A DNA stretch of 64,000 bases from Brugia malayi (taxonomy: Eukaryota; Nematoda; Chromadorea; Rhabditida; Onchocercidae), in the NCBI RefSeq assembly GCF_000002995.4, contig NW_025062291.1:24730-88729 (forward strand), given 5' to 3'. The notes under the pieces are model-generated. The model did no database searches and was not told the DNA's origin. It saw only the letters and a program-made list of their open reading frames with translations. The translations under genes and the position numbers were made by a program. Shown here piece by piece: positions 1 to 13,833 of this stretch (within the stretch, counting starts at the first letter, position 1; each line of letters begins with the position of its first letter).

Positions 1-99
1 TAAAGGCACAATTTTTTATTGTGCTTTAAGTAAATATACTTTTAACGTTATTATTAATCTGTTACGATATTAAACAGATATTTTCTAAAAAAAAAATGA

Positions 100-1040
100 A
101 CAAATACGAAATTTTACAAGTTTCTATAAAAAGTATTACATAGATTGAAGAATACTGAGAATACGCTATAAGTACTAGATCAGAGTCAACTAAACGTAGA
201 AGATAAAGTTGAACAAATGGGTCTTCTAGAAGAAATTAGACATGAGACTATCTCCCACAATATAATAAAAGAATCATTAGCATAAACACGTACTCCTAGT
301 AACAAAAAGAAAGGTGATAGTTGACAGCTAAAGTTAATAGAGAGGATGCATAAAAGCAACAGTGCTATTTCCATTGACCGTAAAATCCTTTGTCCAAAGT
401 TAAAACTGAGTGCCAAAATTTACGGAGGCTATCTCAATCTGAACCCAGTAGCTTAGAAAAACTAAAAGAACTTTTTTTTTTTTTTTTTTTTTTGCTGACT
501 TAGTCAAACTCATTCGTGCAGTAGTTTCTATAAAATCGCAGCAAAAGAAATATTTCCTAAGTTAGGCAAATTTTTCAGCGACAATATAGATAGAATAATT
601 GAAAAACAGAAGAAAGACAAGGTTACTAATACACAGAAGATTACTACTCAAAGCAGATTGAACTTGGCTCATTATGCTTGCAGCAAATAGGTTTTACGTC
701 ACACCATGCATACTTCTTATCAGCACCTATATCTGATTTCTGTTATGGTTTAGTTTTACTTTTGGTTCGGTGGTCATCAAATTTATCAAAGATGTCTATA
801 AGCAGCTCATTAACAAGGTACAATCATGTGTGAAACTCAACGGAAAGAATGATTGGAACATGCAGGAAATTTACTGAGTTTATTCAACCATACATAAAAG
901 AGAAACTCATTGTAAAGGTCAAAGTTAATGCAAGGATCAACAGTGTTGAGAATCTGCACTTCATTTTCAATAAAGTGAATCATCCCTCTCCTTTAGAGAA
1001 GGCAGATAAATTTAGTCCATTGATATTTAAAATTATTAAA
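100..1040 (+). pseudogene. Degraded coding-like region, unidentified
   Basis: Short stretches in changing frames on this strand read like protein: about 210-270 (DKVEQMGLLEEIRHE), about 515-690 (KEIFPKLGKFFSDNIDRII) and about 850-1020 (FTEFIQPYIKEKLIVKV). Stops and frame changes separate them, so this looks like one decayed gene or a mosaic. I do not recognise the family. The lysine- and isoleucine-rich composition would suit either Wolbachia or the host. The region is more complex in composition than the satellite that begins right after it. A shadow reading on the opposite strand at 186-416 is hydrophobic and less convincing. Confidence 0.3.
472..493. repeat. Poly-T run (22 T)
   Basis: Uninterrupted homopolymer inside the degraded coding-like region. 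It could be an old poly(A) tail on the other strand or simple slippage. No flanking target-site duplication was identified. Confidence 0.8.
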
Positions 1041-1049
1041 ACATATTTT

Positions 1050-4029
1050 AATAATTACACTGGCCAAATGACCACAATGTATGCAACCACTACCTATGCA
1101 ATGCACACAAATTAATCAATTAAGTTCAAAATATCCCACGATGTATGTGACCAGTACCTATGCAATGCACACAAATTAATCAATTAAGTTCAAAATATCC
1201 ATTTTTTTTTTAATTAATTGATATTTTTCAAAATTTTAACATTTATTTAAAACTAGTTTTTGATATTTACTACTATTTATTTTGTAGATTAATATGCAAA
1301 ATTCTAATAAATTAATGAATTTTCATAAAATTTGACACTTAAATTTGAAATAAAAATTAACTTCAATTGTAAGAATGAATTAAAACCCTGATAAATTAAA
1401 AATTTAATCAATCCCGCTAGTCGAATATTGATTGAAACTTAATTATTAAAGTTTATTTAGTTATTTATGCTGATCAAATGAGCAACCGTAGATGACCAGC
1501 ACCTGTGCAATACATACAAATTAATCAAATAAGTTCAACATAACCATTTTTTTTTCAATGAATTGATATTTTTCAATATTTTAACATTTATTTAAAACTA
1601 GTTTTTGATATTTACTACTATTTATTTTGTAGATTAATATGCAAAATTCTAATAAATCAATGAATTTTCATAAAATTTGACGCTTATATTTGAAATAAAA
1701 ATTAATTTCAACTGTAAGAGTGAATTAGAACAGTGGCAAATTAAAAGTTTAATTAATTTTGCTTCTAAAATATCATTCAGAACTCAATTCTTAAAGTTTA
1801 TTTAATTATTCATGCTGATCAAATGACCACGAGGTACGTGACCAGTACCTATGCAATGCACACAAATTAATCAATTAAGTTCAAAATATCCATTTTTTTT
1901 TTTTAATTAATTGATATTTTTCAAAATTTTAACATTTATTTAAAACTAGCTTTTGATATTTACCACAATTTATTTTGTAGATTAATATGCAAAATTCTAG
2001 TAAATTAATGAATTTTCATAAAATTTAAATTTTAAATTTGAAATAAAAATGAATTATATTTGTGAGAATGAATTAAAACCGTCAAAAATCGAAAATTAAA
2101 ATAGTTTTGCTAATTAATACTGATTAAAACTTAATTATTAAAGTTTATTTTAATATTTCTGCTGGTCAAATGACCACTATGTATGCGACCAGTACCTGTG
2201 CAATGAACACAAATTTAATCAATTGACTTCAAAATAACTAATTTAATGAAATATATATTTTAGCAGTTTTACATTTAATTAATGTAAAATTTGATATTAC
2301 TAGGAATTATAGAAAAAAAGTCTAATATACAAAAAAGGTTTTGATTCATTGCAAATCATTAAACTTTCATAAAATTCTATCTTAAGATTTCAAACAAAAA
2401 TTAATTTTAGCTGCAGAAATGAATTAAATCTACGACAAATTAAAAATCTTATTAATTTTGTTTCTCAAATATTAAAAAAAGCTTAGTTATTGAAGTATAT
2501 TTTCTTATTTATGTTGTCAATTGACCACACCGTAACTGACCGTTATCCATGCAACGCATAAAATTAATCAATTGAGTTCAAAATAACTAATTTTTTTTAA
2601 TGAATTGATAATTTTTAATAGTTTTAACATTTAATTAAAATCAAAATTGATAAAACTAGAAAATATTTTCCCGTTCAATATATAAAAACTCTTGCAAATT
2701 ATAAAATTTTCACCAGAATCAATTTTTAGATTTGAAATAATGCTTAAGCCTAAGCCTAAGTATACCTTAAGCCAAAGCCTAAGCATTATTTTATTATTTA
2801 AGATGTCAAATGACCACAATGTGTGTGACCAGTATCTATGCAACGCTTATAAATTAATCAACTAAGTTCAAAATATCTAACTTTTTTTAATGAATTGATA
2901 TTTTTAATAGTTTCAACATTTAATTAAAATGAAAATTGAGAAAACTAGAAATTATTTTCCCGTTTAATATACAAAAACTGTTGCAAATTATAAAATTTTC
3001 ACCAAAATTGATTTTTAGATTTGAAATAATGCTTAAGCCTAAGCCTAAGTATACCCTAAGCCTAAGCCTAAGCATTATTTTATTATTTAAGATGTCAAAT
3101 GACAACAATGTATGTGACCAGTTCCCGCACTATGCGTATGTAATAATCAATTTTTTTTTTATTAAATGATATTTTTTAATACTTTTAACATCCTTTGAAA
3201 TTAAATTTTGATAATAGTAGGACTTCTTACCTAGTTTAGTATGCAAAACACCCGTACAAATTATGGGATTTTTATAAATGTATTATTTAAATTTGAAATA
3301 TAAATTAATTTCAATCGTAAGAATGAATTAAAATCGTGAAAAATTAAAAATTTAATTAATTTTGCTAATAAAATATTGATTAAAACTTAATTTCTAAAGT
3401 TTATTTTATTATTTTTGCTTGTCAAATGACCACGCTGTGTGTGACCAGTACCTTGCAACGCATAAAATTCAATCAATTAAGTACAAAATATCTATTTCTT
3501 TAATGATTTGAGATTTTTTAATACTTTAAATTTAATTAAAATTAGTTTTTGATGATTTGATATTATTTAATATTTTAACATTATAATGATTTGATATTAT
3601 TTAATATTTTAACATTTAATTAAGATTAAATTTGATAATAGCAGGGTTTTTTCCCAGTTTATTACGCAAAAATTCTTACAAATTATAGAATTTTCGCAAA
3701 AATCAATTTTAAATTTGAATTAAAAATTAGCATTAAATGCAAAAATGAATTAGATCGATGACTAATTAAAAATTTTATTATTTTCGCAACTGAAATTTTA
3801 ATCAAAACTCAATTTCTAAACTTGATTTTATTATTTTTGCTGGTCAAACGACCACAATGTATGTGACCAGTATCCATGCAATGCATGTAAATTAATCAAT
3901 TAAGTTCAAAATATCTATTTGTTTTAAGGAATTGAAATTTTTCAATATTTTGTCATTTAATTCAAATTACTTTTTGATATTGCTAGAATTTATTTTATAG
4001 ATTAATATGCAAAATTCTAATAAATTCAT
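1050..4029 (+). repeat. AT-rich satellite, block 1 (forward orientation)
   Basis: Tandem diverged monomers about 346 bp apart at first: the box ending GACCAGTACC or a variant recurs near 1150, 1495, 1840 and 2188. Each monomer carries the box TGACCACAATGTATGTGACC or a variant, then TGCAATGCA, then AATTAATCAATTAAGTTCAAAATA. TTAGGC-type telomere blocks (read here as GCCTAA) lie near 2748-2787 and 3029-3078. About 1 kb (1,810-2,815) recurs in direct orientation at 26,320-27,325. A 33-bp local duplication lies at about 3,550-3,611. Short open frames here are translations of the repeat. Confidence 0.9.
2748..3078 (-). repeat. Interstitial telomere-repeat blocks (TTAGGC), two
   Basis: Two blocks, near 2748-2787 and 3029-3078, read GCCTAAGCCTAAG on this strand with a short degenerate interruption (TATACC) in the middle. 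TTAGGC is the known nematode telomere repeat. The blocks are only about 40-50 bp, sit at the same place in their monomers, and end in GCATTATTT against an AAATAATGC start. Confidence 0.85.
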
Positions 4030-7000
4030 AAATTTTATGCGTTGCATACGTACCAGTCACTTACGGTGTGGTCAATTGACACATAAATAAGAAAATAAAC
4101 TTTAATAACTTAGTTTTTTTTTTAATATTCGAGAAGTGAAATTAATAAGATTTTTAATTTGTCGTAGATTAAATTCATTTCTGCAGCTAAAATTAATTTT
4201 CATTTGAAATCTCAAGATCAAATTTTATGAAAATTTTATGATTTGCAATGAATCAAAACATTTTTGTATGTTAGACTACGAAAAATTTCTAGTAATAACA
4301 AATTTTAATTAAATGTTAAAACTGTTAAAAAAAAATATATATATATATATTCATTAAAAAAGTTAGATATTTTGAGCTTAAATGATTAATTTATATGCAT
4401 TGCAAGGGTACTGGTCATTTACAGTTGGTGAATTGATCAGCATAAATAATTAAGCAAACTTTAAAAGTTAAGTTTTAATCAATATTTGGTTAGCAAAATT
4501 AATTAAATTTTCAATTCGTGACGGTTTTAATTCATTCTTACAATTAAAATCAATTTTTATTCCAAATTTAAATATCAAAATTTAACAAAATTCAATATTT
4601 TTTTAAGGTTTCGTATAATGAATTATAAAATAAATTCCAGTAATGTCAAAAATTTATTTTAATTAAGTGCTAAAATATTTAAAAATATCAATTCTTTAAA
4701 AAAAATAGATAATTTGAGCTTAATTGATTAATTTACAAGCGTTGCATAGATACTGTGTCATTTGACAACAATTAAATAAGCTTTAATTTTTAAATTCTGA
4801 TTAAAATTTCAGTTGTGAAAATAATAAAATTTTTAATTAGTCATAGATCTAACTCATTTTTACAATTAATGCTAATTTTTATTTCAAATTTAAAATTGAT
4901 TTTATAAAAATCCTATAATTTGTAAGAATTTTTGCATAATAAACTGGAAAACAAACCCTACTATTATCAAATTTAATCTTAATTAAATGTTAAAAAATTA
5001 AGAAATATCAAAACATTAAAAAAATAGGTATTTTGAACATAATTCATAAGCGTTGAATAGTACTGGTCACATACATCGCGGTAATTTGACATTTTAAATA
5101 ATAAAAAAGTGCTTAGGCTTAGGCTTAGGGTATATTTAGGCTTAGGCTTAAGCATTATTTCAAATCTAAAAATTGATTTTGGTGAAAATTTTATAATTTG
5201 CAACAGTTTTTGTATATTAAACGAGGAAATAATTTCTAGTTTTATCAATTTTGATTTTAATTAAATGTTAAAATATCGAAAATCATCAATTAATTAAAAT
5301 AAAATGGATATTTTGAACTTAATTGATTAATTTGTGTGCATTGCATAGGTACTGGTCGCATACATTGTGGTCATTTGACCAGCATAAATATTTGAATAAA
5401 CTTTAATAATTAAGTTTTAATCAATATTTGATTAGCAAAACTAATTAAATTTTAAATTAGTGACGGTTTTAATTCATTCTCACAATTATAATAAATTTTT
5501 ATTTCAAAAAATCTGGATTTTGTGAAACATATTAATCTACAAAATAAATTCTAGCAATATCAAAAAGTAATTTTAAATAATTGTTAAAATATTAAAAAAT
5601 AACAAATCATTAAAAAAATAGATATTTTGTACTTAATTGATTGAATTTTATGCGTTGCAAGGTACTGGTCACACACACCGTGGTCATTTGACCAGCAAAA
5701 ATAATAAAATAAACTTTAGAAATTAATTAAATTTTTAATTTTTCACGATTTTAATTCATTCTTACAATTAAAATTAATTTATATTTCAAATTTAAATAAT
5801 ACAATTATAAAAATCCATAATTTGTACGGGTATTTGCATACTGAACTAGGTAAGAATTCCTACTATTATCAAAATTTAATTTCAAAGGATGTTAAAGTAT
5901 TAAAAAAAAATCATTTAATAAAAAAAAAAATTGATGATTATATACGCATAGTGCGGGAACTGTCACATACATTGTGGTCATTTGACATCTTAAATAATAA
6001 AATAATGCTTAGGCTTTGGCTTAAGGTATACTTAGGCTTAGGCTTAAGCATTATTTCAAATCTAAAAATTGATTCTGGTGAAAATTTTATAATTTGCAAG
6101 AGTTTTTATATATTGAACGGGAAAATATTTTCTAGTTTTATCAATTTTGATTTTAATTAAATGTTAAAACTATTAAAAATTATCAATTCATTAAAAAAAA
6201 TTAGTTATTTTGAACTCAATTGATTAATTTTATGCGTTGCATGGATAACGGTCAGTTACGGTGTGGTCAATTGACAACATAAATAAGAAAATATACTTCA
6301 ATAACTAAGCTTTTTTTAATATTTGAGAAACAAATTAATAAGATTTTTAATTTGTCGTAGATTTAATTCATTTCTGCAGCTAAAATTAATTTTTGTTTGA
6401 AATCTTAAGATAGAATTTTATGAAAGTTTAATGATTTGCAATGAATCAAAACCTTTTTTGTATATTAGACTTTTTTTCTATAATTCCTAGTAATATCAAA
6501 TTTTACATTAATTAAATGTAAAACTGCTAAAATATATATTTCATTAAATTAGTTATTTTGAAGTCAATTGATTAAATTTGTGTTCATTGCACAGGTACTG
6601 GTCGCATACATAGTGGTCATTTGACCAGCAGAAATATTAAAATAAACTTTAATAATTAAGTTTTAATCAGTATTTATTTAGCAAAACTATTTTAATTTTC
6701 GATTTTTGACGGTTTTAATTCATTCTCACAATTATAATTCATTTTTATTTCAAATTTAAAATTTAAATTTTATGAAAATTCATTAATTTACTAGAATTTT
6801 GCATATTAATCTACAAAATAAATTGTAGTAAATATCAAAAGCCAGTTTTAAATAAATGTTAAAATTTTGAAAAATATCAATTAATTAAAAAAAAAATGGA
6901 TATTTTGAACTTAATTGATTAATTTGTGTGCATTGCATAGGTACTGGTCACATACATCGTGGTCATTTGATCAGCATAAATAATTAAATAAACTTTAAGA

Positions 7001-7352
7001 ATTGAGTTTTGATTAAAATTTCACTCGCGAAAATAATAAAATTTTTAATTAGTCATAGATCTAATTCATTTTTACAATTAATGCTAATTTTTCATTCAAA
7101 TTTAAAATTGCTTTTTGTGAAAATGCTATAATTTGTAAGAATTTTTGCATAATAAACTGGGAAATAAACCATACTATTATCAAATTTAATCTTAATTAAA
7201 TGTTAAAAAATTAAGAAATATCAAATCATTAAAAAATAGATCATTTTGAACTTAATTAATTATAAGCGTTGAATAGTATTGATCACATACATCGTGGTCA
7301 TTTGACATTTTAAATAATAAAAAAATGCTTAGGCTTAGGCTTAGGCTTAAGC

Positions 7353-10300
7353 ATTATTTCAAATCTAAAAATTGATTTTGGTGAAAATTTTATAATTTGC
7401 AAGAGTTTTTGTATATTAAACGTGGAAATAACTTCTAGTTTTATCAATTTTGATTTTAATTAAATGTTAAAACTATTAAAAAATATCAATTAATTAAAAA
7501 AAAATGGATATTTTGAACTTAATTGATTAATTTGTGTGCATTGCATAGGTACTGATCGCATACATTGTGATCATTTGAACAGCAAAAATAATAAAATCAA
7601 GTTTAGAAATTGAGTTCTGAATGATATTTTAGGAGCAAAATTAATTAAATTTTTAATTTGCCACTGTTCTAATTCATTCTTACAATTGAAATTAATTTTT
7701 ATTTCAAATTTAAATAATACATTTACAAAAATCCCATAATTTATACGGGTATTTGCATATAAAACTAGGTAAGAAGTTCTACTATTATCAAAATTTAATT
7801 TCAAAGGATGTTAAAACTATTAAAAAATATCATTTAATAAAAAAAAAAAAATAATTATTATATACGCATAGTGCGGGAACTGGCCACATACATTGTTATC
7901 ATTTGACATCTTAAATAATAAAATAATGCTTAGGCTTAGGCTTAGGGTATACTTAGGCTTAGGCTTAAGCATTATTTCAAATCTAAAAATCTATTTTGGT
8001 GAAAATTTTATAATTTGCAACAGTTTCTGTATATTAAACGAGGAAATAATTTCTAGTTTTATCAATTTTGATTTTCATTAAATGTTAAAATATCGAAAAT
8101 CATCAATTAATTAAAATAAAATGGATATTTTGAACTTAATTGATTAATTTGTGTGCATTGCATAGGTACTGGTCGCATACATTGTGGTCATTTGATCAGC
8201 ATAAATAATTAAATAAACTTTAAGAATTGAGTTTTGATTAAAGTTTCACTTGTGAAAATAATAAAATTTTTAATTAGTCATAGATCTAATTCATTTTTAC
8301 AATTAATGCTAATTTTAATCCAAATTTAAAATTGATTTTTATGAAAATTCAATAATTTGTCAACTTAATTGATTTATTTGTGTGCATTGCATAGGTACTG
8401 GTCATTTACGGTGTGGTCAATTGACAACATAAATATGAAAATAAATTTCAATAACTAAGCTTTTTTTAATATTTGAGAAGCAAAATTAATAAGATTTTTA
8501 ATAATTTGTCGTAGATTTAATTCATTTCTGCAGCTAAAATTAATTTTTGTTTGAAATTTTAAGATCGAATTTTATGAAAATTTTATGATTTGCAATGAAT
8601 CAAAGCCTTTTTTGTACAATAGACTACGAAATAATTTCTAGTAATATCAAATTTCACTTTAATTAAATGTTAAAACTGTTAAAAAAATATATATTCATTA
8701 AAAAAAGTTAGATATTTCGAGCTTAATTGATCAATTTATATGCATTGCATAGGTACTGGTTATTTACGACTGGTCATTTGATCGGCATAAATAATTAAAT
8801 AATCATTCAAAATTAGGTTTTAAACAATGTTTTATTTGCAAAATTATTTAAATTTTTAACTTGCCACTGTTCTAAATCATTCTTACAATTGAAATTAATT
8901 TTTATTTCAAATCTAAATATCAAATTTTATGAAAATTCAATAATTTGTCAGAGTTTTGTATATTAAACTATAAAATAAATTCTAGCAATATCAAAAACTG
9001 ATTTTATTTAAATGTTAAAGTATTAAAAAAAATCAAATCATTAAAAAAATTAGATAATTTGAACTTGATTGATTAGTTTATAAGCGTTGCATAGGTACTG
9101 GTCAGTCACGGTGTGGTCAATTGGTCAGCATAAAATATTAAAAAAAACTTTAAAAAATAACTTTTAATCAACATTTTATTAGCAAAATTAATTAAATTCT
9201 TTGTTTGTCACGGTTTTATTTCATTCTTACAATTGTAATTAATTTATTTTCCAAATTTAAATACCATAATTTAAGAAAATTGTGCAATTTGTAAAAGTTT
9301 TTGCATAATAAACTATGAAATAAATGCCGGTGTTGTCAAATTTCAATTTAATTAAAATGTTAAAACTATTAAAAAATATCAATTCGTAAAGAAAATTTTG
9401 AGCTTAATTGACTAATTTATAAGCGTTGCATGGGTACTGGTCATTTATGGTGTGGTCAATTGGCAACATAAATAATAAAATAAACTTTAATAATTAAGCT
9501 TTAATCAATTTTTTATTAGCAAAATTAATTAAATTTTTAATTAATGACGGCTTTAATTCATTCGTACAGTTAGAATTAATTTTTATTTCTATTTTAAGTA
9601 TCAAAATATAGGAAATTTGTACAATTTTGCGAAATGAATACATGTATTGTCAGAATTTATTTTAATTATACGTTAAAATATTTTTAAATATCAATTCTTA
9701 AAAAAAAAAAAAGTGGTATTTTGAACTTAATTGATTAATTTGTGTGCATTGCATAGGTACTGGTCACGTACCTCGTGGTCATTTGATCAGCATAAATAAT
9801 TAAATAAACTTTAAGAATTGAGTTTTGATTAAAATTTCACTGGCGAAAATAATAAAATTTTTAATTAGTCATAGATCTAATTCATTTTTACAATTGATGC
9901 TAATTTTTAATTTAAATTTAAAATTGATTTTTATGAAAATCCTATAATTTGTAAGAATTTTTGCATAATAAACTGGAAAATAAACCCTACTATTATCAAA
10001 TTTAATCTTAATTAAATGTTAAAAAATTAAGAAATATCAAAACATTAAAAAAATAGATATTTTGAGCTTAATTAATTTATAAGCGTTGAATAGTACTGGT
10101 CACATACATCGCGGTCATTTGACATTTTAAATAATAAAAAAATGCTTAGGCTTAGGCTTAGGGTGTACTTAGGCTTAGGTTTAAGCATTATTTCAAATCT
10201 AAAAATTGATTTTGGTGAAAATTTTATAATTTGCAAGAGTTTTTGTATATTAAACGTGGAAATAACTTCTAGTTTTATCAATTTTGATTTTAATTAAATG

Positions 10301-13300
10301 TTAAAACTATTAAAAAATATCAATTAATTAAAAAAAAATGGATATTTTGAACTTAATTGATTAATTTGTGTGCATTGCATAGGTACTGATCGCATACATT
10401 GTGATCATTTGAACAGCAAAAATAATAAAATCAAGTTTAGAAATTGAGTTCTGAATGATATTTTAGGAGCAAAATTAATTAAATTTTTAATTTGCCACTG
10501 TTCTAATTCATTCTTACAATTGAAATTAATTTTTATTTCAAATTTAAATAATACATTTACAAAAATCCCATAATTTATACGGGTATTTGCATATAAAACT
10601 AGGTAAGAAGTTCTACTATTATCAAAATTTAATTTCAAAGGATGTTAAAACTATTAAAAAATATCATTTAATAAAAAAAAAAAAATAATTATTATATACG
10701 CATAGTGCGGGAACTGGCCACATACATTGTTATCATTTGACATCTTAAATAATAAAATAATGCTTAGGCTTAGGCTTAGGGTATACTTAGGCTTAGGCTT
10801 AAGCATTATTTCAAATCTAAAAATCTATTTTGGTGAAAATTTTATAATTTGCAACAGTTTCTGTATATTAAACGAGGAAATAATTTCTAGTTTTATCAAT
10901 TTTGATTTTCATTAAATGTTAAAATATCGAAAATCATCAATTAATTAAAATAAAATGGATATTTTGAACTTAATTGATTAATTTGTGTGCATTGCATAGG
11001 TACTGGTCGCATACATTGTGGTCATTTGATCAGCATAAATAATTAAATAAACTTTAAGAATTGAGTTTTGATTAAAGTTTCACTTGTGAAAATAATAAAA
11101 TTTTTAATTAGTCATAGATCTAATTCATTTTTACAATTAATGCTAATTTTAATCCAAATTTAAAATTGATTTTTATGAAAATTCAATAATTTGTCAACTT
11201 AATTGATTTATTTGTGTGCATTGCATAGGTACTGGTCATTTACGGTGTGGTCAATTGACAACATAAATATGAAAATAAATTTCAATAACTAAGCTTTTTT
11301 TAATATTTGAGAAGCAAAATTAATAAGATTTTTAATAATTTGTCGTAGATTTAATTCATTTCTGCAGCTAAAATTAATTTTTGTTTGAAATTTTAAGATC
11401 GAATTTTATGAAAATTTTATGATTTGCAATGAATCAAAGCCTTTTTTGTACAATAGACTACGAAATAATTTCTAGTAATATCAAATTTCACTTTAATTAA
11501 ATGTTAAAACTGTTAAAAAAATATATATTCATTAAAAAAAGTTAGATATTTCGAGCTTAATTGATCAATTTATATGCATTGCATAGGTACTGGTTATTTA
11601 CGACTGGTCATTTGATCGGCATAAATAATTAAATAATCATTCAAAATTAGGTTTTAAACAATGTTTTATTTGCAAAATTATTTAAATTTTTAACTTGCCA
11701 CTGTTCTAAATCATTCTTACAATTGAAATTAATTTTTATTTCAAATCTAAATATCAAATTTTATGAAAATTCAATAATTTGTCAGAGTTTTGTATATTAA
11801 ACTATAAAATAAATTCTAGCAATATCAAAAACTGATTTTATTTAAATGTTAAAGTATTAAAAAAAAATCAAATCATTAAAAAAATTAGATAATTTGAACT
11901 TGATTGATTAGTTTATAAGCGTTGCATAGGTACTGGTCAGTCACGGTGTGGTCAATTGGTCAGCATAAAATATTAAAAAAAACTTTAAAAAATAACTTTT
12001 AATCAACATTTTATTAGCAAAATTAATTAAATTCTTTGTTTGTCACGGTTTTATTTCATTCTTACAATTGTAATTAATTTATTTTCCAAATTTAAATACC
12101 ATAATTTAAGAAAATTGTGCAATTTGTAAAAGTTTTTGCATAATAAACTATGAAATAAATGCCGGTGTTGTCAAATTTCAATTTAATTAAAATGTTAAAA
12201 CTATTAAAAAATATCAATTCGTAAAGAAAATTTTGAGCTTAATTGACTAATTTATAAGCGTTGCATGGGTACTGGTCATTTATGGTGTGGTCAATTGGCA
12301 ACATAAATAATAAAATAAACTTTAATAATTAAGCTTTAATCAATTTTTTATTAGCAAAATTAATTAAATTTTTAATTAATGACGGCTTTAATTCATTCGT
12401 ACAGTTAGAATTAATTTTTATTTCTATTTTAAGTATCAAAATATAGGAAATTTGTACAATTTTGCGAAATGAATACATGTATTGTCAGAATTTATTTTAA
12501 TTATACGTTAAAATATTTTTAAATATCAATTCTTAAAAAAAAAAAAAGTGGTATTTTGAACTTAATTGATTAATTTGTGTGCATTGCATAGGTACTGGTC
12601 ACGTACCTCGTGGTCATTTGATCAGCATAAATAATTAAATAAACTTTAAGAATTGAGTTTTGATTAAAATTTCACTGGCGAAAATAATAAAATTTTTAAT
12701 TAGTCATAGATCTAATTCATTTTTACAATTGATGCTAATTTTTAATTTAAATTTAAAATTGATTTTTATGAAAATCCTATAATTTGTAAGAATTTTTGCA
12801 TAATAAACTGGAAAATAAACCCTACTATTATCAAATTTAATCTTAATTAAATGTTAAAAAATTAAGAAATATCAAAACATTAAAAAAATAGATATTTTGA
12901 GCTTAATTAATTTATAAGCGTTGAATAGTACTGGTCACATACATCGCGGTCATTTGACATTTTAAATAATAAAAAAATGCTTAGGCTTAGGCTTAGGGTG
13001 TACTTAGGCTTAGGTTTAAGCATTATTTCAAATCTAAAAATTGATTTTGGTGAAAATTTTATAATTTGCAAGAGTTTTTGTATATTAAACGTGGAAATAA
13101 CTTCTAGTTTTATCAATTTTGATTTTAATTAAATGTTAAAACTATTAAAAAATATCAATTAATTAAAAAAAAATGGATATTTTGAACTTAATTGATTAAT
13201 TTGTGTGCATTGCATAGGTACTGATCGCATACATTGTGATCATTTGAACAGCAAAAATAATAAAATCAAGTTTAGAAATTGAGTTCTGAATGATATTTTA

Positions 13301-13833
13301 GGAGCAAAATTAATTAAATTTTTAATTTGCCACTGTTCTAATTCATTCTTACAATTGAAATTAATTTTTATTTCAAATTTAAATAATACATTTACAAAAA
13401 TCCCATAATTTATACGGGTATTTGCATATAAAACTAGGTAAGAAGTTCTACTATTATCAAAATTTAATTTCAAAGGATGTTAAAACTATTAAAAAATATC
13501 ATTTAATAAAAAAAAAAAAATAATTATTATATACGCATAGTGCGGGAACTGGCCACATACATTGTTATCATTTGACATCTTAAATAATAAAATAATGCTT
13601 AGGCTTAGGCTTAGGGTATACTTAGGCTTAGGCTTAAGCATTATTTCAAATCTAAAAATCTATTTTGGTGAAAATTTTATAATTTGCAACAGTTTCTGTA
13701 TATTAAACGAGGAAATAATTTCTAGTTTTATCAATTTTGATTTTCATTAAATGTTAAAATATCGAAAATCATCAATTAATTAAAATGAAATGGATATTTT
13801 GAACTTAATTGATTAATTTGTGTGCATTTCATA
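7353..13833 (-). repeat. Tandem higher-order satellite repeat, 2,835-bp unit, about 2.3 copies
   Basis: Sequence from 7,353 repeats at an offset of 2,834-2,835 bp: 7,571 with 10,405 with 13,240, and 7,893 with 10,727 with 13,562. Copies look almost identical by eye; a single-base change in an A-run near 9,031/11,861 is one visible difference. One unit holds nine monomers. In the second unit the conserved GGTACTGG-type box lies at 10,382, 10,710, 10,999, 11,228, 11,586, 11,929, 12,268, 12,591, 12,927, then 13,217. The third copy diverges at about 13,833. Two of the nine monomers carry a TTAGGC block. Confidence 0.9.

Noticed and set aside
4325..4350. AT dinucleotide tract as a replication origin or promoter
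   Set aside because: A simple (AT)n run that recurs in copies of the same monomer at 28,950, 46,150 and 49,370; no other support.
5100..5250. Regular short repeats that might suggest a CRISPR array
   Set aside because: Repeat periods are hundreds of bases or are TTAGGC hexamers. There are no 25-40 bp repeats with unique spacers and no cas genes.
7893..8081. Recurrent 62-codon open frames with an LRLRLR / LGLGLS core across the satellite (also 77-, 69-, 89- and 112-codon frames)
   Set aside because: They are translations of the TTAGGC block and its monomer. They recur wherever the repeat does, on either strand, with no start context or independent coding signal.
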